From Alistipes sp. (GTDB lineage Bacteria; Bacteroidota; Bacteroidia; Bacteroidales; Rikenellaceae), in the NCBI GenBank assembly GCA_017380955.1, contig JAFOCZ010000057.1:1-22151 (forward strand): a stretch of DNA of 22,151 nucleotides, written 5' to 3'. Positions 7,924 to 16,233 of this stretch are shown here, in pieces; position 1 is the first letter of the stretch, and every line of letters begins with the position of its first letter. The position numbers and the translations under genes are program-made. The notes under the pieces are model-generated. The model ran no database searches. It saw only the letters and a program-made list of their open reading frames with translations, and was not told the origin of the DNA.

Positions 7924-8709
7924 TTATTTTATCTCTTCGGCAATCATCATCGCCCTATGCTCCAACCTCTGACGATACTCCTCATTGGCGAAACTCACAA
8001 AGCGATACTTAGCCACATTACCCTCCTCAGCGCCAATATCATAACGCTCCAAGAGCCACTTCACACGTCGTGCCACAGCCTCGCCAGAGTCTATAACCGC
8101 TATACCCCTATCGCCTATGACACCCTCGATTAGTGGGCGCAGAAAGGGATAATGTGTGCATCCCAGCACTATCTTGTCGATATCCATACCGAGCAGCGGC
8201 TCTACGACCTTACGCACCGCAGCCTCCGCCTCGGCACTATGCTCCGCACCACGCTCCACCAACTCCACGAAGCCCTCGCCGACAACCTTCACAACCTCCA
8301 CATCGCCAGCATAGCGCAGCGCCGTAGCGAGAAACATCTCACTCTGCAGGCTATGCTCCGTAGCCAGCACCGCGATACGTCGGGTGCGCGAACTAAGACA
8401 CGCAGGCTTCACGGCAGGCTCAAGGCCCACGATAGGCATATCGCTCCAGCGCTCACGCAAGTGCGCCACGGCAGCCGTAGTGGCGGTGTTACACCCCACA
8501 ACGACCATCTTCACACCTTCGGTCACAAGACGCTCCACAGCCTCTGTGGCAAACGCCGTGATCTCCTCGCGACTACGACCACCATAGGGACAATTCTTGC
8601 CGTCGCCCAGATATATGAGCGACTCGTTGGGAAGCATACGGCGTAACTCTCGCCACACCGACAGCCCTCCAAAGCCCGAATCGTAAACACCTATAGGTCT
8701 GTTATCCAT
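7924..8709 (-). CDS. murI: Glutamate racemase
   Basis: A 261-residue cytoplasmic enzyme converting L-glutamate to D-glutamate for peptidoglycan. The N-terminus GVYDSGFGGLSV holds the substrate-binding Asp10 and Ser11, and LGDGKNCPYGGRS is the second signature. The two catalytic cysteines are visible as GCNTATT (Cys73) and GCTHYPF (Cys184, with His186). The length is normal for the family. It begins 6 bases after the aroK stop, indicating cotranscription, and is followed by ftsK. Confidence 0.97.
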   Translation of the reverse strand: MDNRPIGVYDSGFGGLSVWRELRRMLPNESLIYLGDGKNCPYGGRSREEITAFATEAVERLVTEGVKMVVVGCNTATTAAVAHLRERWSDMPIVGLEPAVKPACLSSRTRRIAVLATEHSLQSEMFLATALRYAGDVEVVKVVGEGFVELVERGAEHSAEAEAAVRKVVEPLLGMDIDKIVLGCTHYPFLRPLIEGVIGDRGIAVIDSGEAVARRVKWLLERYDIGAEEGNVAKYRFVSFANEEYRQRLEHRAMMIAEEIK

Positions 8710-8715
8710 ACCCTG

Positions 8716-9234
8716 CTACCTATTTATATAATCTACTATCTTCTCCACAGCCTCGTCGTCGCTGCACGCGTCACACTCTATAACGATGTGTGCCTGGTTG
8801 TAGTATGGCTCACGCTCGTCCATATGCACCCTCATAAACTCGAGCAACTCCTCGTCGCTCTTGCCACGAAACATAGGACGCTTCTGGCGACCATAATCCG
8901 TAAGGCGCGCGAGAATCTTCTCGGGGCTACGACGCAGGTATACGGTGTTACCCACCTCGCACATACGCTCCATATTATCTCCCCACACGGCAAGACCGCC
9001 TCCCGTTGCCACAACACCGTCGAAGCCTTCGTCGACAAGTCGCTCCAACGTTGCACGCTCGGCACTGCGGAAATACTCCTCACCCTCGTAGTAGAAGATA
9101 TCGGCAACCGTAGCACCTACCTCACGCTCAACAAGTTTGTCGGTGTCGACATACTGCTTGCCGAGGCGGCGTGCCAGGCGCTTGCCAAGTGAACTTTTGC
9201 CACATCCGGCATATCCAACCAAGAAGATAAGCAT
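8716..9234 (-). CDS. aroK: Shikimate kinase
   Basis: A 172-residue enzyme phosphorylating shikimate in chorismate synthesis. Visible motifs are the Walker A GYAGCGKSS (7-15), the Mg/substrate-binding DTD (30-32), FRSAE with the substrate-binding Arg56, GGG at 78-80, and the lid arginine in QKRPMF (119). I place the start at 9234 (MLIFLVGYAG) because shikimate kinases begin a few residues before the P-loop. The frame extends upstream to 9324, but those 30 residues would lie inside parC and resemble no kinase sequence. With this start the gene begins 10 bases after the parC stop and is followed 6 bases later by murI. Confidence 0.96.
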   Translation of the reverse strand: MLIFLVGYAGCGKSSLGKRLARRLGKQYVDTDKLVEREVGATVADIFYYEGEEYFRSAERATLERLVDEGFDGVVATGGGLAVWGDNMERMCEVGNTVYLRRSPEKILARLTDYGRQKRPMFRGKSDEELLEFMRVHMDEREPYYNQAHIVIECDACSDDEAVEKIVDYINR

Positions 9235-9244
9235 AGCCCCAAGT

Positions 9245-11971
9245 TTAGAACAAATCGAGTTGCTCGGCTGTGAAGCCTTCGTCACCCTCGGCACGGCTAT
9301 CGTACTCCGCAGCCAATGGTGCATCCATATCCTCGCCTATGAGTTCGGCAACATCCTCACCGTCAACATCCTCACCAGCGATATCCATAGACTCTATCTC
9401 CTCCTCTTCGGGCTCCTCGGGCTCTATGAAGCGCAGTGTGTCAACCTCGTATGTTGTGATACGCTTACCCTTTGCCCTATGGCTCTTAACGCCGATAAAC
9501 TCATCGACATCTACCATCTCGGTAGGACGCTGTGCATTCTGACCGCCAAAGACAACCTCCAGCGTAGCACCCTTGCGGTGTGTGATAGCCACAAAGCGCA
9601 TTGGCGACTCCTCATCGAGGAAGAACTGTGTCTTGTCGCTAATCTCCAACGAGAAGCGCTTCATATAGTAATACTTCTGCTCGCCATCGTAGTAGCATAC
9701 GGCATATACCCTACCCTCAACATATCGCTCCACGCGGATGGTGTCATCGGGGAAGTGCTGCTGGATGTCGTAACCTGTGATGTAGTATTGGTTTTTCGCA
9801 GTCCACACCACAATCTTGTCATCGCCCTTAAACTCACCAAGCAACACACCACGACCATCGGCATTCAGGCGACGTACATCCTCGTCGTACCAGATATTCT
9901 GACCACCGAGGGTTGACGCACCACGCTCCTTGAGGTGAATCTTGTTGATGGAGTAACGTGTAACGAGGTTACCGACACTTTGGCGGCCCTTGATGGCAAG
10001 TGTCGAGAGGTCGAGGTCGATGATGCACTTCTTGAGGCGTGCTCGGGGGCGCAAATATATGCGCAACACCTCTGCCTCGCCATTAGGATTCACCGATAGA
10101 TACAACAACTCACTCTTTGGCGTACCCTTAGTAAGGTCATATTCCTTGTCGCGTGTGATGCTCTTGATAGCACAACGCTTCATCATAATAGCGCCACCAC
10201 GACCATCGCGGTAGAGCATATTGTATATAGTGCGCTCATCATTGCGCTTGTAGATACCAATGTAGTAGATACCCTTATCGAAGAATGCCTTCTCCGAAAT
10301 CTTGGTAATCTTATATCGTCCATCCTTGAGGATGATGATAACATCGTCGAGGTTTGAGCAGTCGCAGACAAACTCCGCATCCTTCATACCCTTACCCATA
10401 CCGAAGAAGCCCTCGGCACGGTCTACATAGAGTTTTGCGTTTGTAGAGGCAACCTTCCACGCCTCGATAGTGTCGAACTCACGAATCTCGGTGCGACGCT
10501 CCTTACCCTCGCTATACTTAGCCTTGATACGCTCGAAGTAGGCGATGGCATAGTCGGTGAGGTGCTCGAGGTCGTGCTTCGTATGCTTGATGTCGGCCTC
10601 AATCTGCTTAATCTCGTTATCGGCCTTCTCGGAGTCATAACGCGAGATACGGATGAACTTCAACTCCGTAAGACGCTGAACGTCCTCCATAGTCACCTCC
10701 TTGCGCAACAACTTCTTGAATGGCTCGAGACCCTTATCCACAGCCTCGTATGCCGCCTCACGAGTGCGACAACCCTCAATCAACTGATAGAGTTTGTTCT
10801 CGATGAAGATGCGCTCCAAAGATGCCGCGTGCCACGCAGCATTCAACTCATCGAGTTTTATCTCGAGTTCCTTGCCCAGCAACGCACGCGTGTGGTCTGT
10901 GGAGTAGCGCAAGATGTCGCTAACACCCATAAACACAGGTTTGTTGTCGACAATGACACAGGCATTTGGCGAGATAGAGACCTCGCAGTCGGTGAAGGCA
11001 TACAACGCATCGATGGTCTTATCCGAAGACTCATCAACAGCCACCTGGATGACAATCTCCACCTTCTCGGCAGTGTTGTCATCAACCTTCTTAATCTTTA
11101 TCTTACCCTTCTCATTAGCCTTTATAATAGACTCCTTGATAGACTCCGAAGTTGTGGTATACGGAATCTCGGTAATTGCCAAAGTTCGCTTATCAATCTT
11201 CGAGATTCGCGCACGCACACGCACAGAGCCACCACGCAGACCATCGTTATAGTTGCTGGCATCCATAATACCTCCGGTCTGGAAGTCGGGCAACAACGTA
11301 AACTCCTCGCCACGAAGATAGGCTATAGAGGCGTTTATCAACTCCACGAAGTTGTGAGGCAGAATCTTTGAGGCGAGACCTACGGCGATACCATCAGCAC
11401 CCTGAGCCAACAGCAGCGGGAACTTGATAGGCAGCGTCACAGGCTCCTCCTTACGACCATCGTAGGCAAGCATCCACTCGGTCGTCTTCTTGTTATATAC
11501 CACATCGAGGGCAAACTTCGACAATCGTGCCTCGATATATCGTGCCGCAGCAGCCTCATCACCCGTGAGGATATTACCCCAGTTACCCTGCATATCGATA
11601 AGCAGACCCTTCTGTCCCAACTGCACAAGAGCATCCTTGATAGATGCATCGCCGTGAGGGTGGTACTGCATAGCCTGACCCACGACATTGGCAACCTTAT
11701 TGTACCTGCCATCCTCGACGCACTTCATAGCGTGGAGGATACGGCGCTGCACAGGTTTCAGACCATCGGCCAAGTGAGGCACGGCACGCTCCAAGATAAC
11801 ATACGAGGCGTAGTCCAAGAACCAATTCTTGTACATACCCGTAAGGCGACGCATAGAATCCTCCGCCGAGGTTAGCGCACCATACTTACCCTGTGACTCG
11901 CCCTGCACATCGGCATCTTGAGCCTCCAAATCCTGAGCCTCTACATCCAAAATATCTTTGTTATCCTCCAT
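9245..11971 (-). CDS. parC: DNA topoisomerase IV subunit A
   Basis: A 908-residue type IIA topoisomerase A subunit. After an acidic extension of about 35 residues comes the cleavage domain: RAVPHLADGLKPVQRRIL, then HPHGDASIKDAL, then the catalytic Tyr145 in AAAARYIEARLS. The breakage-reunion core and coiled-coil arms run to about residue 510, followed by a beta-propeller-like DNA-wrapping domain. The protein ends in a strongly acidic tail (from about residue 850) finishing EQLDLF. It partners the ParE encoded immediately upstream: the parE stop and the parC start share one base (TAATG). That pairing and the absence of a GyrA box support ParC over GyrA. The residue at the quinolone-critical serine position (Ser83 of E. 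coli GyrA) is Ala109. Confidence 0.94.
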   Translation of the reverse strand: MEDNKDILDVEAQDLEAQDADVQGESQGKYGALTSAEDSMRRLTGMYKNWFLDYASYVILERAVPHLADGLKPVQRRILHAMKCVEDGRYNKVANVVGQAMQYHPHGDASIKDALVQLGQKGLLIDMQGNWGNILTGDEAAAARYIEARLSKFALDVVYNKKTTEWMLAYDGRKEEPVTLPIKFPLLLAQGADGIAVGLASKILPHNFVELINASIAYLRGEEFTLLPDFQTGGIMDASNYNDGLRGGSVRVRARISKIDKRTLAITEIPYTTTSESIKESIIKANEKGKIKIKKVDDNTAEKVEIVIQVAVDESSDKTIDALYAFTDCEVSISPNACVIVDNKPVFMGVSDILRYSTDHTRALLGKELEIKLDELNAAWHAASLERIFIENKLYQLIEGCRTREAAYEAVDKGLEPFKKLLRKEVTMEDVQRLTELKFIRISRYDSEKADNEIKQIEADIKHTKHDLEHLTDYAIAYFERIKAKYSEGKERRTEIREFDTIEAWKVASTNAKLYVDRAEGFFGMGKGMKDAEFVCDCSNLDDVIIILKDGRYKITKISEKAFFDKGIYYIGIYKRNDERTIYNMLYRDGRGGAIMMKRCAIKSITRDKEYDLTKGTPKSELLYLSVNPNGEAEVLRIYLRPRARLKKCIIDLDLSTLAIKGRQSVGNLVTRYSINKIHLKERGASTLGGQNIWYDEDVRRLNADGRGVLLGEFKGDDKIVVWTAKNQYYITGYDIQQHFPDDTIRVERYVEGRVYAVCYYDGEQKYYYMKRFSLEISDKTQFFLDEESPMRFVAITHRKGATLEVVFGGQNAQRPTEMVDVDEFIGVKSHRAKGKRITTYEVDTLRFIEPEEPEEEEIESMDIAGEDVDGEDVAELIGEDMDAPLAAEYDSRAEGDEGFTAEQLDLF

Positions 11972-13848
11972 TAGTCAATGTTTTTAGGGTTATCTACAAT
12001 ATCCTCCTCTACACGAAGGTTGGCAACGATGAAGTCCTTGCGGTCAGGGGTATTCTTACCCATATAGAACTCCAGAAGATCCTTGATAGGGTCATCCTTC
12101 GTTAGACGCACACGGTCCAGACGCATACCCTCGCCAATGAACTCCTTGAACTCGGCAGAGGATATCTCACCAAGACCTTTGAATCGTGTGATTTCGGCCT
12201 GAGCGCCACACTTCTTGATAGCCGCAATACGCTCATCGTCGGTATAGCAGTAGTGTGTCTCCTTCTTGTTACGCACACGGAACAGTGGTGTCTGCAAGAT
12301 ATAGAGGTGACCAAGACGTATCACATCGGGGAAGAACTGCAGGAAGAACGAGGTGAGCAACAGACGGATGTGCATACCGTCGACATCGGCATCCGTTGCG
12401 ATAATCACCTTATTATAGCGCAAATTCTCCATATCCTCCTCGATGTTGAGTGCCGCCTGCAAGAGGTTAAACTCCTCGTTCTCGTAGACTACCTTCTTGG
12501 TAAGACCGAAGCAGTTCAGAGGCTTACCACGCAATGAGAATACCGCCTGGGTGCGAGGGTCACGGCTCGAGGTGATAGATCCTGATGCTGAGTTACCCTC
12601 GGTGATGAAGATCATAGTCTGCTCCGCCAACTCCGACTTATCGGTATAGTGAATCTTGCAGTCACGCAACTTCTTGTTGTTGAGCGACACCTTCTTGGCA
12701 GCCTCACGCGCCTTCTTCTGCACTCCCGAGATTGCCTTACGTTCCTTCTCGTTCTCTACAATCTTACGCTGCAGAGCCTGCGCCGCATCGGGGTGTTTGT
12801 GGAGGTAGTTATCGAGGTTTGTGGCGAGGAAGTCACCCACAAACTGACGCATCGTAACACCTGCCTCCTTATCCTTGGAGCCGAGTTTCGTCTTGGTCTG
12901 CGACTCGAAGATAGGGTCGTCAACACGCACCGAGATAGCCGCGATGATAGAGGTGCGGATATCCGAAGGGTCGTAGTCCTTACGGAAGAACTCCTTGATG
13001 GTCTTGGCTATAGCCTCGCGGAATGCCGCCTGGTGAGTACCACCCTGGGGTGTATACTGACCATTGACAAACGAGTAGTACGACTCGCCATAACCACCGC
13101 CGTGAGTGATGACAATCTCGATATCCTCGCCTGTGAGGTGTATAGGGGCATACAACGGCTCGCTCGACATATTGTCGTTCACCAAGTCCAAAAGACCATT
13201 CTTCGAGATATATGGTTTGCCGTTGAGCACCACCGTAAGTCCGAGATTCAGATAGGTGTAGTTCTTGACCATCTGCTCGACATACTCGATGTTGTAGGCA
13301 TACTCGCCGAAGACCTCACGGTCTACGACAAACTCCACATAGGTACCATTCTGCTCCGTAACGCCGCTTTCGGTGCGGTCCGTAAGTTCCAGACCCTGCG
13401 CAAAGGTTACAGTACGCGCCTCGCCATTACGCACCGAGCGAGCAACAAAGTGGCTCGAGAGCATATTCACAGCCTTGACACCCACACCATTAAGACCCAC
13501 AGTCTTCTTGAAGGCATCACCGCCATACTTACCTCCCGTATTCATCTTACTCACAGCATCCGACAACGCCTCCAACGGAATACCACGACCATAGTCTCGC
13601 ACCGACACCTTATCGCCCTCGATAGTAATCTCGATACGCTTACCAGCGCCCATAATAAACTCATCGATAGAGTTATCTACGACCTCTTTGATAAGCACAT
13701 AGATACCATCGTCGGACTGTGTACCATCTCCCAACTTACCGATATACATACCGGGACGCAAGCGAATATGCTCACGAGGAGATAGCGTGACAATCGCATC
13801 TTTGGTATATTCCGCAACAGGTTTGTCCGTCAAATTCAATTCTGCCAT
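11971..13848 (-). CDS. parE: DNA topoisomerase IV subunit B
   Basis: A 625-residue GHKL ATPase subunit. ATP-binding motifs are EVVDNSIDE (55-63), GRGIP (87-91) and GLNGVGVKAV (118-127); the transducer lysine lies in QTKTKL (317-322). The TOPRIM domain shows EGNSASGS (417-424), where E. coli has EGDSAGGS, then LRGKPLNCFG and the metal-binding ATDADVDG (484-491). The length matches ParE rather than the longer GyrB of proteobacteria, and it is translationally coupled to parC by a one-base overlap. The N-terminal ATG at 13848 gives the normal family start. It is the first gene of the tight parE-parC-aroK-murI-ftsK-lolA run, 72 bases behind plsC. Confidence 0.95.
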   Translation of the reverse strand: MAELNLTDKPVAEYTKDAIVTLSPREHIRLRPGMYIGKLGDGTQSDDGIYVLIKEVVDNSIDEFIMGAGKRIEITIEGDKVSVRDYGRGIPLEALSDAVSKMNTGGKYGGDAFKKTVGLNGVGVKAVNMLSSHFVARSVRNGEARTVTFAQGLELTDRTESGVTEQNGTYVEFVVDREVFGEYAYNIEYVEQMVKNYTYLNLGLTVVLNGKPYISKNGLLDLVNDNMSSEPLYAPIHLTGEDIEIVITHGGGYGESYYSFVNGQYTPQGGTHQAAFREAIAKTIKEFFRKDYDPSDIRTSIIAAISVRVDDPIFESQTKTKLGSKDKEAGVTMRQFVGDFLATNLDNYLHKHPDAAQALQRKIVENEKERKAISGVQKKAREAAKKVSLNNKKLRDCKIHYTDKSELAEQTMIFITEGNSASGSITSSRDPRTQAVFSLRGKPLNCFGLTKKVVYENEEFNLLQAALNIEEDMENLRYNKVIIATDADVDGMHIRLLLTSFFLQFFPDVIRLGHLYILQTPLFRVRNKKETHYCYTDDERIAAIKKCGAQAEITRFKGLGEISSAEFKEFIGEGMRLDRVRLTKDDPIKDLLEFYMGKNTPDRKDFIVANLRVEEDIVDNPKNID

Positions 13849-13886
13849 ATATCTTTCTTCAATTTTCCTTAACTCCGTTTGGGCAA

Positions 13887-13894
13887 CAAAATTA
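13887..13894 (-). promoter_or_regulatory. Possible -7 box of a parE promoter
   Basis: TAATTTTG on the minus strand fits TAnnTTTG and lies about 40 bases before the parE start, in the 72-base gap after plsC. The only upstream TTG is 14 bases away rather than 19-20, so the -33 element is poor. Internal initiation here is possible; readthrough from plsC is equally likely. Confidence 0.35.
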
Positions 13895-13920
13895 GCCCCT
13901 CACTTTGACAATCTGCGTCA

Positions 13921-14649
13921 CTACTTCGACGCTCTGATATCGGCCAATGTAGCAACCATATTATCGCGCACCTCGGTCATAACATCCTTAATATCGCGAT
14001 TCACAACATCTTCGGCCGACACAGGAGGCAAGATGCGAATGGTAATCTTATTACGCCAGTTCATCAACCAGCCATTGCGCACCATAGTGTTTGTGCCATC
14101 CAACACGATAGGCAAGATAGGCACTCCAGCATCCTTGGCAAGGACAAACGCTCCGGCCTTGAAGTTGTGAATCTCACGATCTTTGGAGCGTGTACCCTCT
14201 GGGAAGATTGATACCGATGCACCCTTCTTCAGCCACTCCAAGCCTCGAATATGCACCAACTGCATAGCCTCCTTGGCGCTGGCACGGTTGATGACAATAT
14301 CGCCGTGTGCGAAGAGCAACTGACCCACGATAGGGATGCGATATACCTCCTTCTTCGACACCCACTTGAAGATAAGGGGTAGGTTGTAGATGCTGATGAT
14401 ATCGACCATAGAGTTGTGGTTGAGTACCATAACATATGCCTTACGAGGGTCTATATTCTCCAAACCTATCACCTCGCGCTTCATAAATATTGGCAATCCG
14501 AATATCACATCGGTAATCCACTTCGAGAGAGTATGCACCACAACACGCTTTTTATCAAAAGGATAGCACACTACAAGCGCTATAAACGACGCCACGAACA
14601 ACACTGTTGCCGCAACCAAACATACGAAGTAATAGAGAATAGTTAACAT
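13921..14649 (-). CDS. plsC: 1-acyl-sn-glycerol-3-phosphate acyltransferase
   Basis: A 242-residue membrane-associated acyltransferase of the PlsC family, which makes phosphatidic acid from lysophosphatidic acid. The N-terminus (residues 3-30) is a strong hydrophobic anchor. The catalytic motif NHNSMVD (NHxxxxD type) is at 77-83, and the phosphate-binding FPEGTRS is at 149-155; between them is GDIVINR. The length is typical. It is transcribed toward parE and is the first gene of the minus-strand cluster; repeats lie upstream. The paralog (lysophosphatidate versus another acyl acceptor such as an aminolipid) cannot be separated by eye. Confidence 0.9.
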   Translation of the reverse strand: MLTILYYFVCLVAATVLFVASFIALVVCYPFDKKRVVVHTLSKWITDVIFGLPIFMKREVIGLENIDPRKAYVMVLNHNSMVDIISIYNLPLIFKWVSKKEVYRIPIVGQLLFAHGDIVINRASAKEAMQLVHIRGLEWLKKGASVSIFPEGTRSKDREIHNFKAGAFVLAKDAGVPILPIVLDGTNTMVRNGWLMNWRNKITIRILPPVSAEDVVNRDIKDVMTEVRDNMVATLADIRASK

Positions 14650-14689
14650 AATAAACGTTGTTAGATTCTTATATATAGATTTAATCGTG

Positions 14690-14697
14690 CAAAAATA
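14690..14697 (-). promoter_or_regulatory. Possible -7 box of the plsC promoter
   Basis: TATTTTTG on the minus strand fits TAnnTTTG and lies about 40 bases before the plsC start. No TTG is found at the expected -33 position, where repeat R2 begins, so this is weak. Confidence 0.4.
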
Positions 14698-14699
14698 AT

Positions 14700-14850
14700 A
14701 AAAAAAGTGAAAAGTAAAAAGTGAGAGGAGGGATTTTTTAGGGGATTAATGGGGAATGATAGGGAGAGATAGGGAGAGATAGGGAACAACAATAGGGATT
14801 GACAAGGAGCACCCATAATCCCCATCAATCCCTATAATTATCCAAATGAT
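14700..14850. repeat. Intergenic mosaic repeat, copy R2
   Basis: It begins with GTGAAAAGTAAAAAGTGAG, then a period-10 array (ATGGGGAATG, ATAGGGAGAG, ATAGGGAGAG, ATAGGGAACA). It ends in a hairpin with an 11-bp perfect stem, ATAGGGATTGA (14792-14802) with TCAATCCCTAT (14825-14835). It fills the gap between gntR and plsC; no gene is seen. Confidence 0.75.
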
Positions 14851-14855
14851 AAACA

Positions 14856-15197
14856 TCAATCCTTCACGCGGACGTCAATAGTAAGTCCTATGTGCGAGAG
14901 TCGCTCTTTGAGTTTTGGCAACTCCTCGTCCATAAACTTCTTACGCTCAAGTTGTTTGATATGGTCCTTCGCACCCTCGGCAACGAAGAATCCTATACCT
15001 CGGCGGTTGAAGATGATACCATCCGCCTCCAACTTCTCGTAACTGCGCATCACGGTATTTGGGTTAACACCCACCGCTGCGGCCATCTCCCTCACCGAGA
15101 CTATACGCTCCATCTCTGCCCACTCGCCCGAGAGGATTCGCATAGCGATAAGGTCGTATATCTGTCGCCATATAGGCTTCTCTTCTGTGAACTGCAT
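14856..15197 (-). CDS. GntR-family (YtrA-type) transcriptional repressor
   Basis: A 113-residue regulator. Residues 8-75 are the GntR winged helix: PIWRQIYDLIAMRILSGEW, then VSVREMAAAVGVNPNTVMRS with the recognition helix, then the wing EKLEADGIIFNRRGIGFFV. The short C-terminal tail (about 40 residues, helical, Lys/Glu-rich) instead of a ligand domain is the mark of the YtrA subfamily, which typically controls neighbouring ABC transporters. I prefer ATG 15197 over an upstream in-frame TTG (15203). It lies downstream of an ABC ATPase and permease on the same strand, after a 310-base repeat gap. Two inverted repeats of GntR type lie at 17250-17271 and 17434-17455 and are its probable binding sites. 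Confidence 0.92.
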   Translation of the reverse strand: MQFTEEKPIWRQIYDLIAMRILSGEWAEMERIVSVREMAAAVGVNPNTVMRSYEKLEADGIIFNRRGIGFFVAEGAKDHIKQLERKKFMDEELPKLKERLSHIGLTIDVRVKD

Positions 15198-15212
15198 AAA
15201 CAATAATTTTTG

Positions 15213-15502
15213 AGGTGAAAGGTGAAAGGTGAAAGGTGAAAAGTATGGAATTATATTTATGTCATTCTGAGCGAAGCGTAGCGAAGTCGAGCGTTGCGAT
15301 TAAGGCAAGAGCAGAACAAGTTTACTTGTTATGCCGTGCCGTAGCAACGAAGAGGAACTCAAGAATCTCCTCGTTGTCTACTCATTGTCTGCGGGTTGTA
15401 TATTAGGAGATCCCTCGACAGGCTCGGGATGACATACTCTACTAATAAACACGCGTCGCAGACGCCTTACTTTTCAGTTTTCACTTTTCCCTTTTCCCTT
15501 TA
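15213..15502. repeat. Intergenic mosaic repeat, copy R3
   Basis: It holds four tandem GGTGAAA heptamers (15214-15241 or so), then a large imperfect palindrome opened by GTCATTCTGAGCGAAGC (15261) and closed by CTCGACAGGCTCGGGATGAC (to 15433), then the link CGCGTCGCAGACGCCTTAC and a CTTTTCAG/TTTTCACTTTTCCC tract. It separates the permease gene from gntR. No gene is seen in the 310-base gap. Confidence 0.8.
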
Positions 15503-15507
15503 CGACA

Positions 15508-16218
15508 TTACCACTTTACTTGTCTGCGCTTCAGCGCAACATAACTCAATACGTAGAACACCACAGGCAACAGGCAGTAGATAACTTTACCTGCCAACTC
15601 CACAGCCTCGACATTTGCCTCTATGTTGATATACCACTCTCTATCTACAGCAATACCTACGACACCATAAAGCAACAACACAACACCCACAATAGCAATA
15701 ACATAGGTTAGCATAATGCTACGGCGTGAGATAGCCGCCATAAACAACGACACCGAGGCAAACAACTGCACTAGGACATAGCCCTCCCAATCGAGGTAGA
15801 AGCCTGCGAGATGGTCTAAGACAAAGTCACCGAGTTCGATATCTAAACTATCGAAGGGCTTTGCTACGACAATAGCCAGCACCGAGGTTACCATAGCCAC
15901 CACAGGGAAGACCACCGCGAGGTTAAACAACATTGCCAACCAGCGCTCCTCGGTAGATACGGGGAGTGTCATAGCCATAACCTTAGTACCTCGCTGGCGC
16001 AGTGTCCACATCTCACGCACGGGGAACACCCACGCAGCAACCATATAGACAAACAGCGACATTCCCGATGCGGTTACTACGCTGCCTCCTCTGTTCAACA
16101 CACCAAAGAAGAGCGGCACAAAAAGCATCGCCAGCACATTCCAGGCGTAGTTCTTAGCCTGAACGGTATATATATAGCGTAGATACTCCACTACGCGTTT
16201 CAATGAAAACTTCTTCAT
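15508..16218 (-). CDS. ABC transporter membrane protein (permease)
   Basis: A 236-residue integral membrane protein with about six hydrophobic segments (for example NVLAMLFVPLFFGVL, LFVYMVAAWVFPV, VVFPVVAMVTSVLAIVV, IVGVVLLLYGVVGIAV and VIYCLLPVVFYVLSYVAL). The cytoplasmic LRQRGTKVMAMTLPVSTEERW is typical of ABC-2-like permeases linked to YtrA-type regulators in Bacteroidota. It begins 15 bases after the ATPase stop, so the two form one unit. I chose ATG 16218 (MKKFSLKR) rather than the in-frame TTG two codons earlier. The substrate is unknown; export or envelope-stress functions are common for this gene arrangement. The family assignment is from topology and context rather than from a diagnostic motif. 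Confidence 0.8.
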   Translation of the reverse strand: MKKFSLKRVVEYLRYIYTVQAKNYAWNVLAMLFVPLFFGVLNRGGSVVTASGMSLFVYMVAAWVFPVREMWTLRQRGTKVMAMTLPVSTEERWLAMLFNLAVVFPVVAMVTSVLAIVVAKPFDSLDIELGDFVLDHLAGFYLDWEGYVLVQLFASVSLFMAAISRRSIMLTYVIAIVGVVLLLYGVVGIAVDREWYINIEANVEAVELAGKVIYCLLPVVFYVLSYVALKRRQVKW

Positions 16219-16233
16219 AGCCAATTAATTCAA

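Noticed and set aside
9235..9324. 30-residue N-terminal extension of shikimate kinase
   Set aside because: It would overlap the 3' end of parC and does not resemble kinase sequence; the ATG at 9234 gives the standard start just before the P-loop.
12649..13785. 378-codon plus-strand frame antisense to parE
   Set aside because: It lies wholly inside parE, whose motifs are unmistakable; the translation has no recognisable domain and the length follows from codon bias of the real gene.
15198..15203. Upstream TTG starts for gntR, the permease (16224) and the ATPase (17070)
   Set aside because: Each has an in-frame ATG 6-9 bases downstream that fits the family start; no Shine-Dalgarno supports the TTG codons.
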